Shown: positions 8,641-17,328, counted from the first letter of the stretch. The stretch: DNA of 64,000 nt from Membranihabitans marinus (GCF_019802045.1 NZ_JAHVHU010000002.1:434001-498000), one strand, 5' to 3'. Notes: generated from the sequence alone by a model not told the origin. Program-made: numbers and translations.

Positions 8641-10320
8641 ATGAAATATCAACACATATATAAGTTAAGTTTTATCCTGCTGGCACTTTTTTTTATGGGG
8701 TGCGACAAAGAACTTACGGAAGCAAATAAAAATCCCAACGGAATTGATCCGACGGAAGCCGATCCAAATCTTTTTCTTCCCAGTATCATGCAAGGAACTG
8801 CCCGAAGGTACACCTTTAGAGGGTATGGTCATTTTGGGGGCGTGATGCAACATATGCAGGAAGACGGTTGGTTTGGTGGGTATAACAATTATCAATGGAC
8901 GCCTGAAAACTGGAATCATTGGTTTGCCTATCTCCGGAATAATGAGTTTGTTCTGGAAAAAGCACAAAATCGAGGTTTTACCTTCCTGGAAGGAATTACG
9001 ACAACCATGAAAGCGCTAGCTTTTGGCACGATGACAGATCTATGGGGAGATATTCCCTATAACGAAGCACTGAAAGCACGGGACGAATCAGAAATTCTTT
9101 TTCCGACTTATGATTCTCAAGATGTCGTTTATAAGGGAGTTTTAGAACAGCTTAATTATGCTTCTGGATTGTTTGCCTTGGGCGATAACACAGGAAGTCC
9201 TGGTGGTGCTGATTTATATTTCCAGGGTGACATAAGTAAGTGGCAACCATTTTCTAATTCGCTGATCCTAAGGTATGCGATGCGTGTATCTGAAAAAATG
9301 CCTGATCTGGCGCGACAAAACATCGAATCTGTTTACCAATCGGGGATCTATATTAAAGATCATACAGAGGATGTGCAGCGACCCTTTTACAACAGTGATC
9401 CCTGGCCTACCGCTGAAAGTCAAAGTTCTACCGGTTCAGGATTTTTGCGTCGTAAGCCTTGTCAGACGTTGGTGGATGTATTGTATGAAAATCAAGATCC
9501 CAGAGGACCGGTATGGTTTGCACCTGTGCATTGTCGTTGGGTTGAAGACTATACCCTGGATAAGCCCAAAGACGAATTTATTCGTAAGAATGGCGAGCTG
9601 ACCAATAAAGTTTCACTCCTTCACAAGGAATATGTTGCAGAAATCGCTGCAGGCCATGTTTTTACCCGGCATTATAATCCGGATTTGCTGGGTGAAAAGT
9701 TGGATACGAACGTGTATGTCGGTGTTCCTCCCCATATGTTGGAGCCTTCTATACACAATGAAAATCCAACACCGGGTCAGATTGTTCAAAATCAGCATGT
9801 CTCACAAATGGCACCGATGTTTGCCGCCCGTACCCACGATATGCTTCAATCTCGTGTGATCACAGCAACGGAAATTCATTTTATTCTGGCAGAAGCTGCC
9901 CTAAAAGGATGGAATGTTGGTAATGCAGAAGATCATTACAAAGAAGGAATTCGTCAATCTTTGGCAATGTGGGGTGTTGGTGAACACTTTGACAGCTATA
10001 TTGAACAACCCAATGTTAAGTTCAATGGCACCCTGGAACAGATCATGGAGCAAAAATGGATTGCAGGCTTTACCCACGCACTGGAGTCCTGGTACGATTA
10101 CCGACGAACGGGGTACCCAGTCCTTGAAACGGGCCGAGCAGCTCTGCAAAGTGCGGTGCCAGTACGTATACTCTATGGAGAAAATGAATTGCAATTTAAT
10201 GAAGAGAAAATTCGAGAAGCACTGGAAAGATTGGAATCTACCCCGTATTCAGAAGCACAAGGAAAAAATAGTCAATGGGCAAAACCCTGGTTGATTCAGG
10301 GAACTGGGAAGCCGTGGTAA
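8641..10320 (+). CDS. SusD/RagB family substrate-binding lipoprotein
   Basis: A 559-residue surface lipoprotein partner of the SusC upstream, with a 24-nt gap. The lipobox FFMGC places the lipidated Cys at residue 21. The N-terminus (DKELTEANKNPNGIDPTEADP) and the later segments with MTDLWGDIPYNEAL and TATEIHFILAEAAL are typical of the SusD-like_2 branch. It caps the SusC barrel and captures ligand at the cell surface. Transcription ends at a strong hairpin at 10372. No glycoside hydrolase or lyase is attached to this pair, so the locus consists only of sigma, anti-sigma, transporter and binding protein. Confidence 0.93.
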   Translation: MKYQHIYKLSFILLALFFMGCDKELTEANKNPNGIDPTEADPNLFLPSIMQGTARRYTFRGYGHFGGVMQHMQEDGWFGGYNNYQWTPENWNHWFAYLRNNEFVLEKAQNRGFTFLEGITTTMKALAFGTMTDLWGDIPYNEALKARDESEILFPTYDSQDVVYKGVLEQLNYASGLFALGDNTGSPGGADLYFQGDISKWQPFSNSLILRYAMRVSEKMPDLARQNIESVYQSGIYIKDHTEDVQRPFYNSDPWPTAESQSSTGSGFLRRKPCQTLVDVLYENQDPRGPVWFAPVHCRWVEDYTLDKPKDEFIRKNGELTNKVSLLHKEYVAEIAAGHVFTRHYNPDLLGEKLDTNVYVGVPPHMLEPSIHNENPTPGQIVQNQHVSQMAPMFAARTHDMLQSRVITATEIHFILAEAALKGWNVGNAEDHYKEGIRQSLAMWGVGEHFDSYIEQPNVKFNGTLEQIMEQKWIAGFTHALESWYDYRRTGYPVLETGRAALQSAVPVRILYGENELQFNEEKIREALERLESTPYSEAQGKNSQWAKPWLIQGTGKPW

Positions 10321-10371
10321 TTAAACCGCAATTGACCAGGTTCTATAGAATTTATTAATAAATAAAAGCAT

Positions 10372-10411
10372 ATCGTCTCATGGATTTAGTTATCTATGAG
10401 ACGATTTTATT
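10372..10411 (+). terminator. Rho-independent terminator of SusCD locus 1
   Basis: Perfect 10-bp inverted repeat ATCGTCTCAT (10372-10381) / ATGAGACGAT (10396-10405) with a 14-nt loop, followed by a T-rich tract, 52 nt after the susD stop. Confidence 0.85.
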
Positions 10412-10501
10412 TTGATAAGTCTCTTACCGTGATGATGAAAAGCTGGAGTTCAATCTGGCCAGGCCGGATCCTGCTTTATCAATATTTTAAATCCCCGGCT
10501 T

Positions 10502-10543
10502 AAAAAAGACAACCCCTCCTCATGAAAGACAAGGAAGGGCTGT
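10502..10543 (-). terminator. Rho-independent terminator of the di-heme/Rieske/porin operon
   Basis: Read on the minus strand, a 12-bp stem (10532-10543 with 10509-10520, two G-T wobbles) is followed by a run of six T (A's at 10502-10507). It lies 40 nt downstream of the porin stop and fits the end of the three-gene operon. Confidence 0.75.
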
Positions 10544-10583
10544 TCCGGATATGCCATAACTATGGAATGGGAATGGCTATTTT

Positions 10584-11846
10584 TTAGAAATAGGTGCTGA
10601 AGCCAAAGAGCCAGGAGGCTGATAATTCAGCCGGATTATTTAGAATATCTGTGGTCCATTGGTATCGGTAATTGAATCGAAATACGGTTTGTCCAGAGGG
10701 GCGAAAACTGATGGAAGGCGTGACAGCCCACTGATGATCGCCTATGGCGGTCCCTGTTTCACGGAAAGTCCCCACGTTCCAGTCTACGTAGTCAAGTCGG
10801 CCCGATAGGTTGATGCGGGCATTATCCCACCCAAACATGGGTTTTTGAATGATGGGTTGAACGACATCGATGAAAAAACCCTGTTGTTGATTACCATATT
10901 GCTGTGTGTAGCTGGCGGGAACATCCACATAAATCCGAGCAGCTTCTCCGGTGACTTCCGTTCGGAGCACCGGAATCTTTGTGGTGATATCGATCGCAAA
11001 AGTATGGAGCCGGAGGTGATCTGATGCAATTTGCAATCCGTCCTCCATGGTTCGGTTGAATTGGCCGCCCATGTATGAAACACCAACTTCTCCCCACCGT
11101 CGGTTTTTAACGGCGATCTTTGCTGTAGTAAGCGGTCGGTCCCCAAAGCTTTCTTCGAACCGGTCTCCATTGGCCTTCGTAGCTGGTAAATATGTTTTAT
11201 GCATTTCATTGTCAATGATACTGCCGTCAAAGCCGTTGGTGAGATACGCTTCATATCCGAGAATCCATTGTTGATGATGGATTTTGCCGAATATCCCAAA
11301 GCCGGCGTTGGACCAGGTCGTAGGCAACATCTGTACAGCCATATCGGGCCGTTCAACAAACTCCCATTTGGGCCCGTCGTGGTTTTCATTAAACGCTCCG
11401 ATGGGATTCATAATGATCCCGCCCCGAAGATTGAATAGGGGATGCAAAGCGACGTCCATGGAGGCAAATTCGATGCCGATGGTTTTTCCCCCATCTTCGA
11501 TCTCCAGCTCCGTCAAAAATGACAGTCGTTTTCCAATGGAGGAAGACATGAATATGGACATCCGACGGGCCTGGAACATGAGGCCCTCGGTCAATCCTTC
11601 TTCGATGGTGTGAATGGCGTTGGCTTCAAGGTATCCGCCAATGGCTACAGCACTTCCTTTTTTGGTCATAAAAGGTCGGTTGTAGGTGGCATCCATGTTT
11701 AATATGGAATCCTGATCGTCATGGGTCGGATTTCGTTCGGGAACCATATCCTGTGCTTGGATCGCATCTAAAGCGAAACATGATAAACCCAGGATCCAAA
11801 AGGTGGTAAAAAGTAGCTTAGGTAAGTTCAATATAGATATTGTCAT
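10584..11846 (-). CDS. Outer-membrane porin-like protein
   Basis: A 420-residue predicted outer-membrane beta-barrel. The signal peptide ends near residue 32 (ALDAIQAQ). The mature part has alternating strands with aromatic girdle residues and features of the phosphate-selective porin O/P type: a short N-terminal region, FQARRMSIFMSSSIG, TELEIEDGG, then repeated strand-turn-strand units, ending in the terminal Phe of LFGFSTYF. The start overlaps the end of the Rieske gene by 29 nt, indicating translational coupling in one operon with the Rieske and di-heme genes. I infer that it provides passage across the outer membrane for the substrate or product of the redox pair; there is no direct evidence for which solute. 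Confidence 0.75.
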   Translation of the reverse strand: MTISILNLPKLLFTTFWILGLSCFALDAIQAQDMVPERNPTHDDQDSILNMDATYNRPFMTKKGSAVAIGGYLEANAIHTIEEGLTEGLMFQARRMSIFMSSSIGKRLSFLTELEIEDGGKTIGIEFASMDVALHPLFNLRGGIIMNPIGAFNENHDGPKWEFVERPDMAVQMLPTTWSNAGFGIFGKIHHQQWILGYEAYLTNGFDGSIIDNEMHKTYLPATKANGDRFEESFGDRPLTTAKIAVKNRRWGEVGVSYMGGQFNRTMEDGLQIASDHLRLHTFAIDITTKIPVLRTEVTGEAARIYVDVPASYTQQYGNQQQGFFIDVVQPIIQKPMFGWDNARINLSGRLDYVDWNVGTFRETGTAIGDHQWAVTPSISFRPSGQTVFRFNYRYQWTTDILNNPAELSASWLFGFSTYF

Positions 11847-12255
11847 GGTCGGTAGTGATTTTATAAGTGGTTAAATTTTCTTCAGCAGGTCCTTCGAGTA
11901 CCGTGCCCTGCAGGGTGAATTCGCTGCCGTGACATGGACAAGTGAATTGTCCTCCGCCCGGGTTGAGTTCACAGCCCCGATGCGTACATCGGAGTAAAAC
12001 CGCCGTGTACTCCGACCCGGATTTGTGCACAGCAATCGGAATATCCGATGCTGCAGTTTTGATAATAACCAGATCTCGTTCGATGGTTTTCTGATTCTTT
12101 TGTGTGCTAAATTCAGATTTTGGGACCACCAGCCTGTTGCCGTCTCTGGAAAATGCGGCATAATGGATGCCGGCACAGCTTTGGAGAAATACGCCGGACA
12201 AAGCCACGCCGGCAGCCATCGTACCGCACGATCGTAAAAATTCTTTTCTGGTCAT
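11818..12255 (-). CDS. Rieske [2Fe-2S] lipoprotein
   Basis: A 145-residue exported iron-sulfur protein. The leader (TRKEFLRSCGTMAAG, hydrophobic, then LQSC) looks like a Tat-like signal ending in a lipobox, with Cys27 as anchor. Both Rieske motifs are complete: CTHRGC at residues 90-95 and CPCH at 106-109. The ligands are C90, H92, C106 and H109, and C95 and C108 form the disulfide typical of high-potential Rieske clusters. There is no oxygenase or cytochrome b partner. It sits between a di-heme lipoprotein (11 nt gap) and a porin (29-nt overlap), so it probably exchanges electrons with the di-heme protein in the periplasm. Function beyond electron transfer is unknown. Confidence 0.93.
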   Translation of the reverse strand: MTRKEFLRSCGTMAAGVALSGVFLQSCAGIHYAAFSRDGNRLVVPKSEFSTQKNQKTIERDLVIIKTAASDIPIAVHKSGSEYTAVLLRCTHRGCELNPGGGQFTCPCHGSEFTLQGTVLEGPAEENLTTYKITTDHDNIYIELT

Positions 12256-12266
12256 GGTTGCTAAGA

Positions 12267-13466
12267 TTAAAGGGAGTTTAAGAAAGCAATAAGCTGTTCT
12301 TTCTTTTTAGTTGGTAATTCCTGGTATTCATTTCTTGAGTTTTCTGCCTCTCCGCCATGGAGTAAAATAGCTTCTTCGATGGATCGGGCCCGACCATCGT
12401 GCATGAGATAAACTTGTCCCCCCTGAGAATCTGCCGCTAATCCCAATCCCCATAACGGAGCCGTTCGCCACTCGTACGTTTCTGCATAGCCTTCGGTGTA
12501 TCCATCATCCAACTCGGGACCCATATCATGTAAAAGAAGATCCGTATAGGGATGAAACTCCTGATACGAGAGCTGGGCGATGGGTGAAAAGCCGGTTTGG
12601 AGTGTTGGAGTATGACAACTGCTGCAACTTATGTCTTCAAATATCTTTTTACCGGCTATAACTTCAGGCACATCCTGGTCTCGTTGGATGGGTGCTTTCA
12701 AAGTTTTTAGGTACAAGACCACATCGTTGATGGTCTGGGTCCCAATTTCAGGGTCTTGGGACAGTCCACTGTAAGGGTCGATCGGATCAAAAATACTGGT
12801 AATCCCAATATCCTGATTGTAGGCATCCACGGTTTGATGAAGCAGATCATAGGTGCTGGCTTTTTTACCAAACCGGAAAATATATTTTTCCCCATTCGGA
12901 ATGCTGTTTTGGCGGTAATGTACATAGTCGGGTGGGTAATTATAATGCGGTCGTCCGCTGATGCCGTCCCCATCCAAATCATCCGGATCCGCCAACGCTA
13001 GGATGGTTTCATCCGTGACAGCGTCCAGATAACCCAGCCCGGTTACGCTGGGTGCCACAAATTCTGAAAATGGCGCGCCTTCAGGAAGTACTTGACCTTC
13101 ATATCCGGGTATCGCTTTATGCTGCAATTGATTTCTTCCGTCGCCAAAGGTGGCAAATTGGTTTCCAGTGCTGTCACTCTGACCAAACCGGGTGAATTTC
13201 ACAAAGGGATGCCCCTTTCCATCACCGGCATGGCAGCTTCCGCAGCTGGTTCCCACGAAAACTGGTCCAAGTCCTTTCTCGACGGTAAATATCTCATCAT
13301 TAAAAGCGATGTCCCCAGCGAGGAATTGCTTTTGTTCTTCGATTGTGAGTCTTTCAATGGGGCCATCCAACAAGTCGTGCTCTTCGGGTTCCGGGGGGCC
13401 AAAATGCTCGCAAGAGCCAAAAAACAGAATGAGCACCGCTAAAGAGGTGATGATTATAGGTTTCAT
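12267..13466 (-). CDS. Di-heme c-type oxidoreductase (DUF1111/DHOR) lipoprotein
   Basis: A periplasm-facing lipoprotein of 399 residues (lipobox FFGSC) of the DUF1111 'di-haem oxidoreductase, putative peroxidase' family. Two haem-binding motifs are visible, CGSCH near residue 75 and CSSCH near 281. Family segments follow in order: GPVFVGTSCGSCHAGDGKG, PDDLDGDGISGRPHY, SSCHTPTLQTG, then LHDMGPELDDG and APLWGLG, and LMHDGRARSIEEAILLHGGE near the end. I use the ATG at 13466; a TTG two codons upstream is less likely. It is first in a three-gene operon. In other bacteria this family occurs near iron-uptake genes such as imelysin, but none is seen here. Electron donor or acceptor is inferred to be the Rieske protein. 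Confidence 0.92.
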   Translation of the reverse strand: MKPIIITSLAVLILFFGSCEHFGPPEPEEHDLLDGPIERLTIEEQKQFLAGDIAFNDEIFTVEKGLGPVFVGTSCGSCHAGDGKGHPFVKFTRFGQSDSTGNQFATFGDGRNQLQHKAIPGYEGQVLPEGAPFSEFVAPSVTGLGYLDAVTDETILALADPDDLDGDGISGRPHYNYPPDYVHYRQNSIPNGEKYIFRFGKKASTYDLLHQTVDAYNQDIGITSIFDPIDPYSGLSQDPEIGTQTINDVVLYLKTLKAPIQRDQDVPEVIAGKKIFEDISCSSCHTPTLQTGFSPIAQLSYQEFHPYTDLLLHDMGPELDDGYTEGYAETYEWRTAPLWGLGLAADSQGGQVYLMHDGRARSIEEAILLHGGEAENSRNEYQELPTKKKEQLIAFLNSL

Positions 13467-13504
13467 TGTCAAAAGTGTATTAGTTTGTTTAGTGATAGTA
13501 TAAA

Positions 13505-13542
13505 GTTAGACAAAGCTAACAAAATTAATTTCATTGCACAAA
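13505..13542 (-). promoter_or_regulatory. Promoter with overlapping palindromic operator, di-heme operon
   Basis: On the minus strand TTTG (13539-13542), a 20-nt spacer and TAGCTTTG (13511-13518) match the Bacteroidota -33/-7 pattern. The -7 box lies inside the perfect inverted repeat GTTAG-ACAAAG-CTAAC (13505-13520). A repressor bound there would block the promoter. The distance to the start codon at 13466 is about 40 nt. The palindrome resembles DtxR/IdeR-like half sites, but that assignment is a guess. Confidence 0.6.
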
Positions 13543-13821
13543 AATTACTTTCGACTTGATTCGTTTCATTCATTTTACTGAGCTCACCATCCGGAAGTGC
13601 ACAGGATGTGCTTGCTATAGCGGAAAGGAAGACACGATGGAATCAGGAGTGGAGAATAGACTCCTTTTAATTTTTCGTGGACCTCATGTTTGATGCAGCA
13701 CCATCGGTTGTTTCAAATTAAATTACTCGGATCGAGCAACATAATTGGTTTTGATTTTTACTTTCCGAAAAAAATTGTAGTTTTAAGCCGCTTGCCAATC
13801 ATCCTGAAAAATTATTAATCA

Positions 13822-14856
13822 ATGAGCAGATTGCTATGTATGACTATTCTAGCTTCGATGGCTTTATCAACCACCATGGGACAATCCAACTCCTCAGTGA
13901 AGGTGAATAACCTCCCTTCAGAAAATAAAGTGGATGTCCTTTTCGACGGTGAACTTTTCACTTCCTACATTTATCCGGAAAACATCATGAAGCCGGTTCT
14001 ATGGCCAGTGAAGACAGCACAGGGAACCGTAATAACACGGAGTTATCCCCTGGAGAAGGTGGAAGGAGAACGAACCGACCATCCCCATCACATCGGGATA
14101 TGGTTCAATTATGGTGATGTCAATGGGTTGGATTATTGGAATAATTCCGAAGCCATACCGGCCAGCAAGAAAGATGAATACGGCCGGATCGTTCACCAAC
14201 GCGTCGTATCCGCTTCATCGGAAAAGAACAAAGGCGAACTGATTGTGGAAAGTCAGTGGGTGGGGGATGGGCACCCGGTGTTGGAGGAAATCACTAAATT
14301 TACTTTTATCAACAAAGGCCCCATTCGGATCATAGACCGTGAAACCAAATTGAAAGCACTGGAAGATGTGTCGTTTGAGGATAACAAAGAGGGCGTTTTA
14401 GGAATAAGGGTAGCGCCTGAGTTGGAATTGCCATCTGACGATGAGATTACTTTAACTGATGCGCACGGTAATCCGACGACGGTCAAGGCATCAAACAGCC
14501 GGGCGAATGCAGATTATCTAAGCAGTGAAGGAATTACGGGTAAAGATGTATGGGGAACCCGAGCTCGCTGGATGAATCTTTTTGGGGAGTTTGGCGATGA
14601 GAAAGTTGATGTAGTTATTATTGATCATCCGGATAATCCAGGTTATCCGACCTATTGGCACGCCCGGGGCTACGGATTGTTTGCAGCCAATCCCCTTGGT
14701 CAAAAAGCCTTATCCGGCGGAAAAGAGGCGTTACATTTTGCCCTTAAAAAGGGGGAAGAAACAACTTTTAGGTACCGAATCGTGATCTCGGGTGAGAAGA
14801 AAGCCGGGAAAAGAAAATGGGATAAATTATCGAATAAGTTTGCTAAAGAATATTAA
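13822..14856 (+). CDS. DUF6807 (PmoA-like) family secreted protein
   Basis: A 344-residue exported protein with a signal peptide ending near residue 20 (STTMGQ). It contains DUF6807 features: YIYPENIMKPVLWPVKTAQGT, then the histidine-rich DHPHHIGIWFNYGDVNGLDYW at about residues 89-110, a central LGIRVAPEL block, and near the end WHARGYGLFAANPLGQKAL. Databases sometimes call the family 'PmoA' after a misnomer; it is unrelated in function to methane monooxygenase. In Bacteroidota it is usually linked to sugar dehydrogenase/isomerase genes. Here it is 11 nt ahead of a TIM-barrel isomerase-like gene, clearly an operon. The enzymatic activity is unknown. Confidence 0.85.
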   Translation: MSRLLCMTILASMALSTTMGQSNSSVKVNNLPSENKVDVLFDGELFTSYIYPENIMKPVLWPVKTAQGTVITRSYPLEKVEGERTDHPHHIGIWFNYGDVNGLDYWNNSEAIPASKKDEYGRIVHQRVVSASSEKNKGELIVESQWVGDGHPVLEEITKFTFINKGPIRIIDRETKLKALEDVSFEDNKEGVLGIRVAPELELPSDDEITLTDAHGNPTTVKASNSRANADYLSSEGITGKDVWGTRARWMNLFGEFGDEKVDVVIIDHPDNPGYPTYWHARGYGLFAANPLGQKALSGGKEALHFALKKGEETTFRYRIVISGEKKAGKRKWDKLSNKFAKEY

Positions 14857-14867
14857 TACAAACCAGC

Positions 14868-15746
14868 ATGAACAAACAGTACAATACAGATCGACGAACT
14901 TTTCTTAAAAATACTTCACTGGCCACGGGAGCTCTATTACTCCCGGGAATTGGGGGAGTCTCGCCCCATATCAAAAAGTCGAAAATGAAGCTGGGCCTTG
15001 TTACATATCTGTGGGGTAAGGATATGGATATTCCGACCCTGATCAGCAGTTGCAGTAAAGCTAAATTGGGTGGGGTGGAACTTCGGGTAGAGCATGCTCA
15101 TGGTGTACATCTGGGGATGTCTTCATCAGAGCTGGAGAATGTTCGAAAACAGTTTGAAGATAGTCCGATTGAAGTGCTCGGAATGGGAACGAATGAACAA
15201 TATGACAGTCCTGATCCGAAAAAACTGAAAGCCAATATGGATCGGACCAAAGCCTGGATACGATTGAGTAAAGCGATTGGCGGCAGCGGTGTAAAAGTGA
15301 AACCTAATCAATTTCATGAGGGCGTTCCCCATGAAAAGACGCTGGAACAGATCGGGCGGTCTCTGAATGAATTGGGACAATATGCAGGAGATTTTGGTCA
15401 GGAAATTCGGCTGGAGGTTCATGGAAGGGGCACGCAGCAACTGCCCAACATTAAAACAATAATGGACCATTGTCCGGACCGGAACGTGGGTGTTTGTTGG
15501 AATTGCAATGATCAGGATTTGGATGGTCAGGGGCTGGAATACAATTTCAATCTGGTCAAGGATCGGTTGGCCGATACGGTTCATGTCCGGGAAATGAACA
15601 TCGGAGACTACCCGTATGCCGAGCTTATGAACTTATTCAAAAAGGAAAACTATGGTGGTTGGATCTTGCTCGAATGCCGGACCGATCCGGATGATAAGGT
15701 GGCGGCCATGAAGGAGCAAAAAAAGGTTTTTAAGAAATTGACGTGA
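14868..15746 (+). CDS. Sugar phosphate isomerase/epimerase-type TIM-barrel protein, exported
   Basis: A 292-residue xylose-isomerase-like TIM-barrel (AP_endonuc_2 superfamily). The leader is Tat-like (DRRTFLKNTSLATGALLLPG). The barrel shows VELRVEHAHGVHLG near residue 65, IRLEVHGRG near 180, VGVCWNCNDQDLDG near 205, VHVREM near 237 and WILLECRT near 262, giving the expected metal-binding Glu/His/Asp positions at strand ends. Members isomerise or epimerise sugars and keto-sugars. Coupling with the DUF6807 gene 11 nt upstream and the Gfo/Idh and DUF1080 genes elsewhere in the window suggests periplasmic sugar oxidation and rearrangement. The substrate is unknown. Confidence 0.9.
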   Translation: MNKQYNTDRRTFLKNTSLATGALLLPGIGGVSPHIKKSKMKLGLVTYLWGKDMDIPTLISSCSKAKLGGVELRVEHAHGVHLGMSSSELENVRKQFEDSPIEVLGMGTNEQYDSPDPKKLKANMDRTKAWIRLSKAIGGSGVKVKPNQFHEGVPHEKTLEQIGRSLNELGQYAGDFGQEIRLEVHGRGTQQLPNIKTIMDHCPDRNVGVCWNCNDQDLDGQGLEYNFNLVKDRLADTVHVREMNIGDYPYAELMNLFKKENYGGWILLECRTDPDDKVAAMKEQKKVFKKLT

Positions 15747-15951
15747 TGGAATCATCTGCATGGTAAATTTGATTAAAATCTTCGAAGAAGTTTATAGGTG
15801 ATTTAGGTATGTGTATTAAAAGTACATTGCCTTAATACCTTACCAATCAAATCCTGCCACTTTTTGGCGAGAATTGGGATAAGGGTAAAGGCGGGTCGCT
15901 TTCCCGCTATCTAAGCTGCAACCTCCTTTCCCCATGCATTTTTGTTCTGGT

Positions 15952-16549
15952 TTATCCAGGGTAGGAGGTTGGAGAATTTAAGACATAGCTATCGAAATTA
16001 TCTATATGGATCACCTGAAAAGAGCTCTTGGGGTAAGCTTTCCTGAACGAATTTGGTGGCTTTAAATGTTTGGCGGAAGAGGAAAATTTGAATTCAAAAG
16101 CATTGAGATCTCCGCCAGCTTTCTCTATCAGATCAATTTCTTTCTGTTGCTTCGTGCGCCAGAACCACAAATTTTTCCAGATTTGATTATTATTTTGATA
16201 TTTGATCCGCTCGGACAATGCGAAGTTTTCCCATAGAGGTCCTTTGTCACTCCTGTTTTCGATCTGGTTAAAGTTGTTGATAATGGCATTCCTGATTCCA
16301 TTATCATAGAAGTAGATTTTTTCCTATGATCGCTTTTAACCGGGTAGCAGAGATGTTGGAAAATAGCCGCTGTACATCCAATTCATCACCATTCAGCCAA
16401 AGTAATTCCAATTCATTCTTCTTCAATAGATTCCTGACCATAGTGGTTTTTCACACCTGCTTTGCGCCCATCAGGATAATCGCTTTACCATCGCCAAGCG
16501 TATTTCGTATTGTGTCAATTAAAGTTCTATGAATCATAGTAGAATTCAT
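15952..16549 (-). pseudogene. AAA ATPase/DUF4143 gene, collapsed remnant
   Basis: Read on the minus strand from an ATG at 16547-16549, the first ~75 codons encode the N-terminus of an AAA_14/DUF4143 ATP-binding protein, with the Walker A region AIILMGAKQV-stop-KTT. A TGA (complement of 16451-16453) replaces the Gly of G-K-T-T. After IIGK the frame shifts and jumps to the family C-terminus: KIYFYDNGIRNAIINNF, ENFALSERIKY, FWRTKQQKEIDLIE, FEFKFSSSAKH, ending at 15952. Walker B, the sensor region and most of DUF4143 are missing, so ~200 codons remain of the ~380 usual for the family. The gene is dead from a stop, a frameshift and a large internal deletion. Confidence 0.88.
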
Positions 16550-16740
16550 GTTTCTATCCCAAATTTACTTCTAATTCCTCAGAAGTTAATAAATATGAGT
16601 ATTGTAATCCTCAAAAGTTATAACTTATGCGGATTTGACTCCATAAAGGTTAATAATTGGATCTGCCCCGAATAGTATCACTGCAAATATTCATTCTTTT
16701 TATTATATTTATTTTACCACATATTGACATCAACAATCTA

Positions 16741-16770
16741 CCATTAACCATTAACCATTAACCATTAACC
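16741..16770. repeat. CCATTAA heptamer tandem repeat
   Basis: Four exact tandem copies of CCATTAA followed by degenerate copies (CCAATGA, CCAACAA), ending 16 nt before the DUF488 start codon. A second short tract of the same heptamer lies at 45058-45092, and both adjoin gene ends. Confidence 0.85.
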
Positions 16771-16785
16771 AATGACCAACAACCA

Positions 16786-17328
16786 ATGATCTACACCATA
16801 GGACACTCCACGAGATCCATCGAAAATTTTATCGCTATACTCAAGAATTACGAAATTTCCCAGCTAGTCGATATTCGCACCATTCCAAAATCCCGCCGGA
16901 ATCCTCAGTACGGTCAGGAGAATCTGAAGGAAAGTCTTGAAGTAGAAGGAATTCAATATATCCATATGAAAGATCTGGGCGGACTGCGACCGTCCACCGG
17001 AGAATCGGTCAATAAGGGCTGGAAAAATCAGTCTTTTCGAAACTATGCGGATTATATGCAGACCGACGAGTTCGTCAGCGCAGTAAACGAATTAAAAGAG
17101 TTGTGTAGAGCTGAGACCACTGCCATGATGTGTGCAGAAGCAGTACCCTGGCGATGTCACCGGCGATTGGTGGGAGATGCTTTGATTGTCCGGGGCGAGA
17201 AGGTATGGGATATATTTGACCTGAACAATGTCCGGGAGCATACCATGACGCCCTTTGCTGAGGTGGAGGGAAAGAAGATCATTTATCCATCTGATCGACG
17301 ATTCGGAAGTGAAAGTGAGGCCGGTTAG
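16786..17328 (+). CDS. DUF488 family protein
   Basis: A 180-residue cytoplasmic protein of the DUF488 family. It opens with the standard IYTIGHSTRSIENFI, then LVDIRTIPKSRRNPQYG, LGGLRP near residue 65, and the cysteine-containing CAEAVPWRCHRRLVGDAL near 115-132, which is the conserved core. The family has no agreed function. The gene stands alone: the previous gene is an AAA pseudogene on the other strand and the next gene starts 139 nt later. The start is directly preceded by a CCATTAA repeat tract. Confidence 0.93.
   Translation: MIYTIGHSTRSIENFIAILKNYEISQLVDIRTIPKSRRNPQYGQENLKESLEVEGIQYIHMKDLGGLRPSTGESVNKGWKNQSFRNYADYMQTDEFVSAVNELKELCRAETTAMMCAEAVPWRCHRRLVGDALIVRGEKVWDIFDLNNVREHTMTPFAEVEGKKIIYPSDRRFGSESEAG

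Noticed and set aside
9914-10294. A 126-codon plus-strand frame within susD of locus 1
   Set aside because: Overlaps the conserved SusD coding frame completely and has no motif.
10784-11389. A 201-codon minus-strand frame inside the porin-like gene
   Set aside because: It lies in another frame of the same strand as the porin, which has a signal peptide and barrel strands; the alternative product shows no family features.
13092-13503. Two plus-strand frames antisense to the di-heme gene
   Set aside because: The minus-strand frame carries both haem motifs and a lipobox; the plus-strand products are shadows.
13822-14856. DUF6807 'PmoA' as part of a methane monooxygenase
   Set aside because: The protein is a soluble secreted protein unrelated to particulate methane monooxygenase; the label is a database misnomer.
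15880-15912. GCGGG/CCCGC hairpin downstream of the TIM-barrel gene as a terminator
   Set aside because: Five-base stem with no T-run on either side; too weak to call.
16741-16770. CCATTAA repeats as a CRISPR array
   Set aside because: Seven-base units without spacers and no cas genes; a simple tandem repeat.
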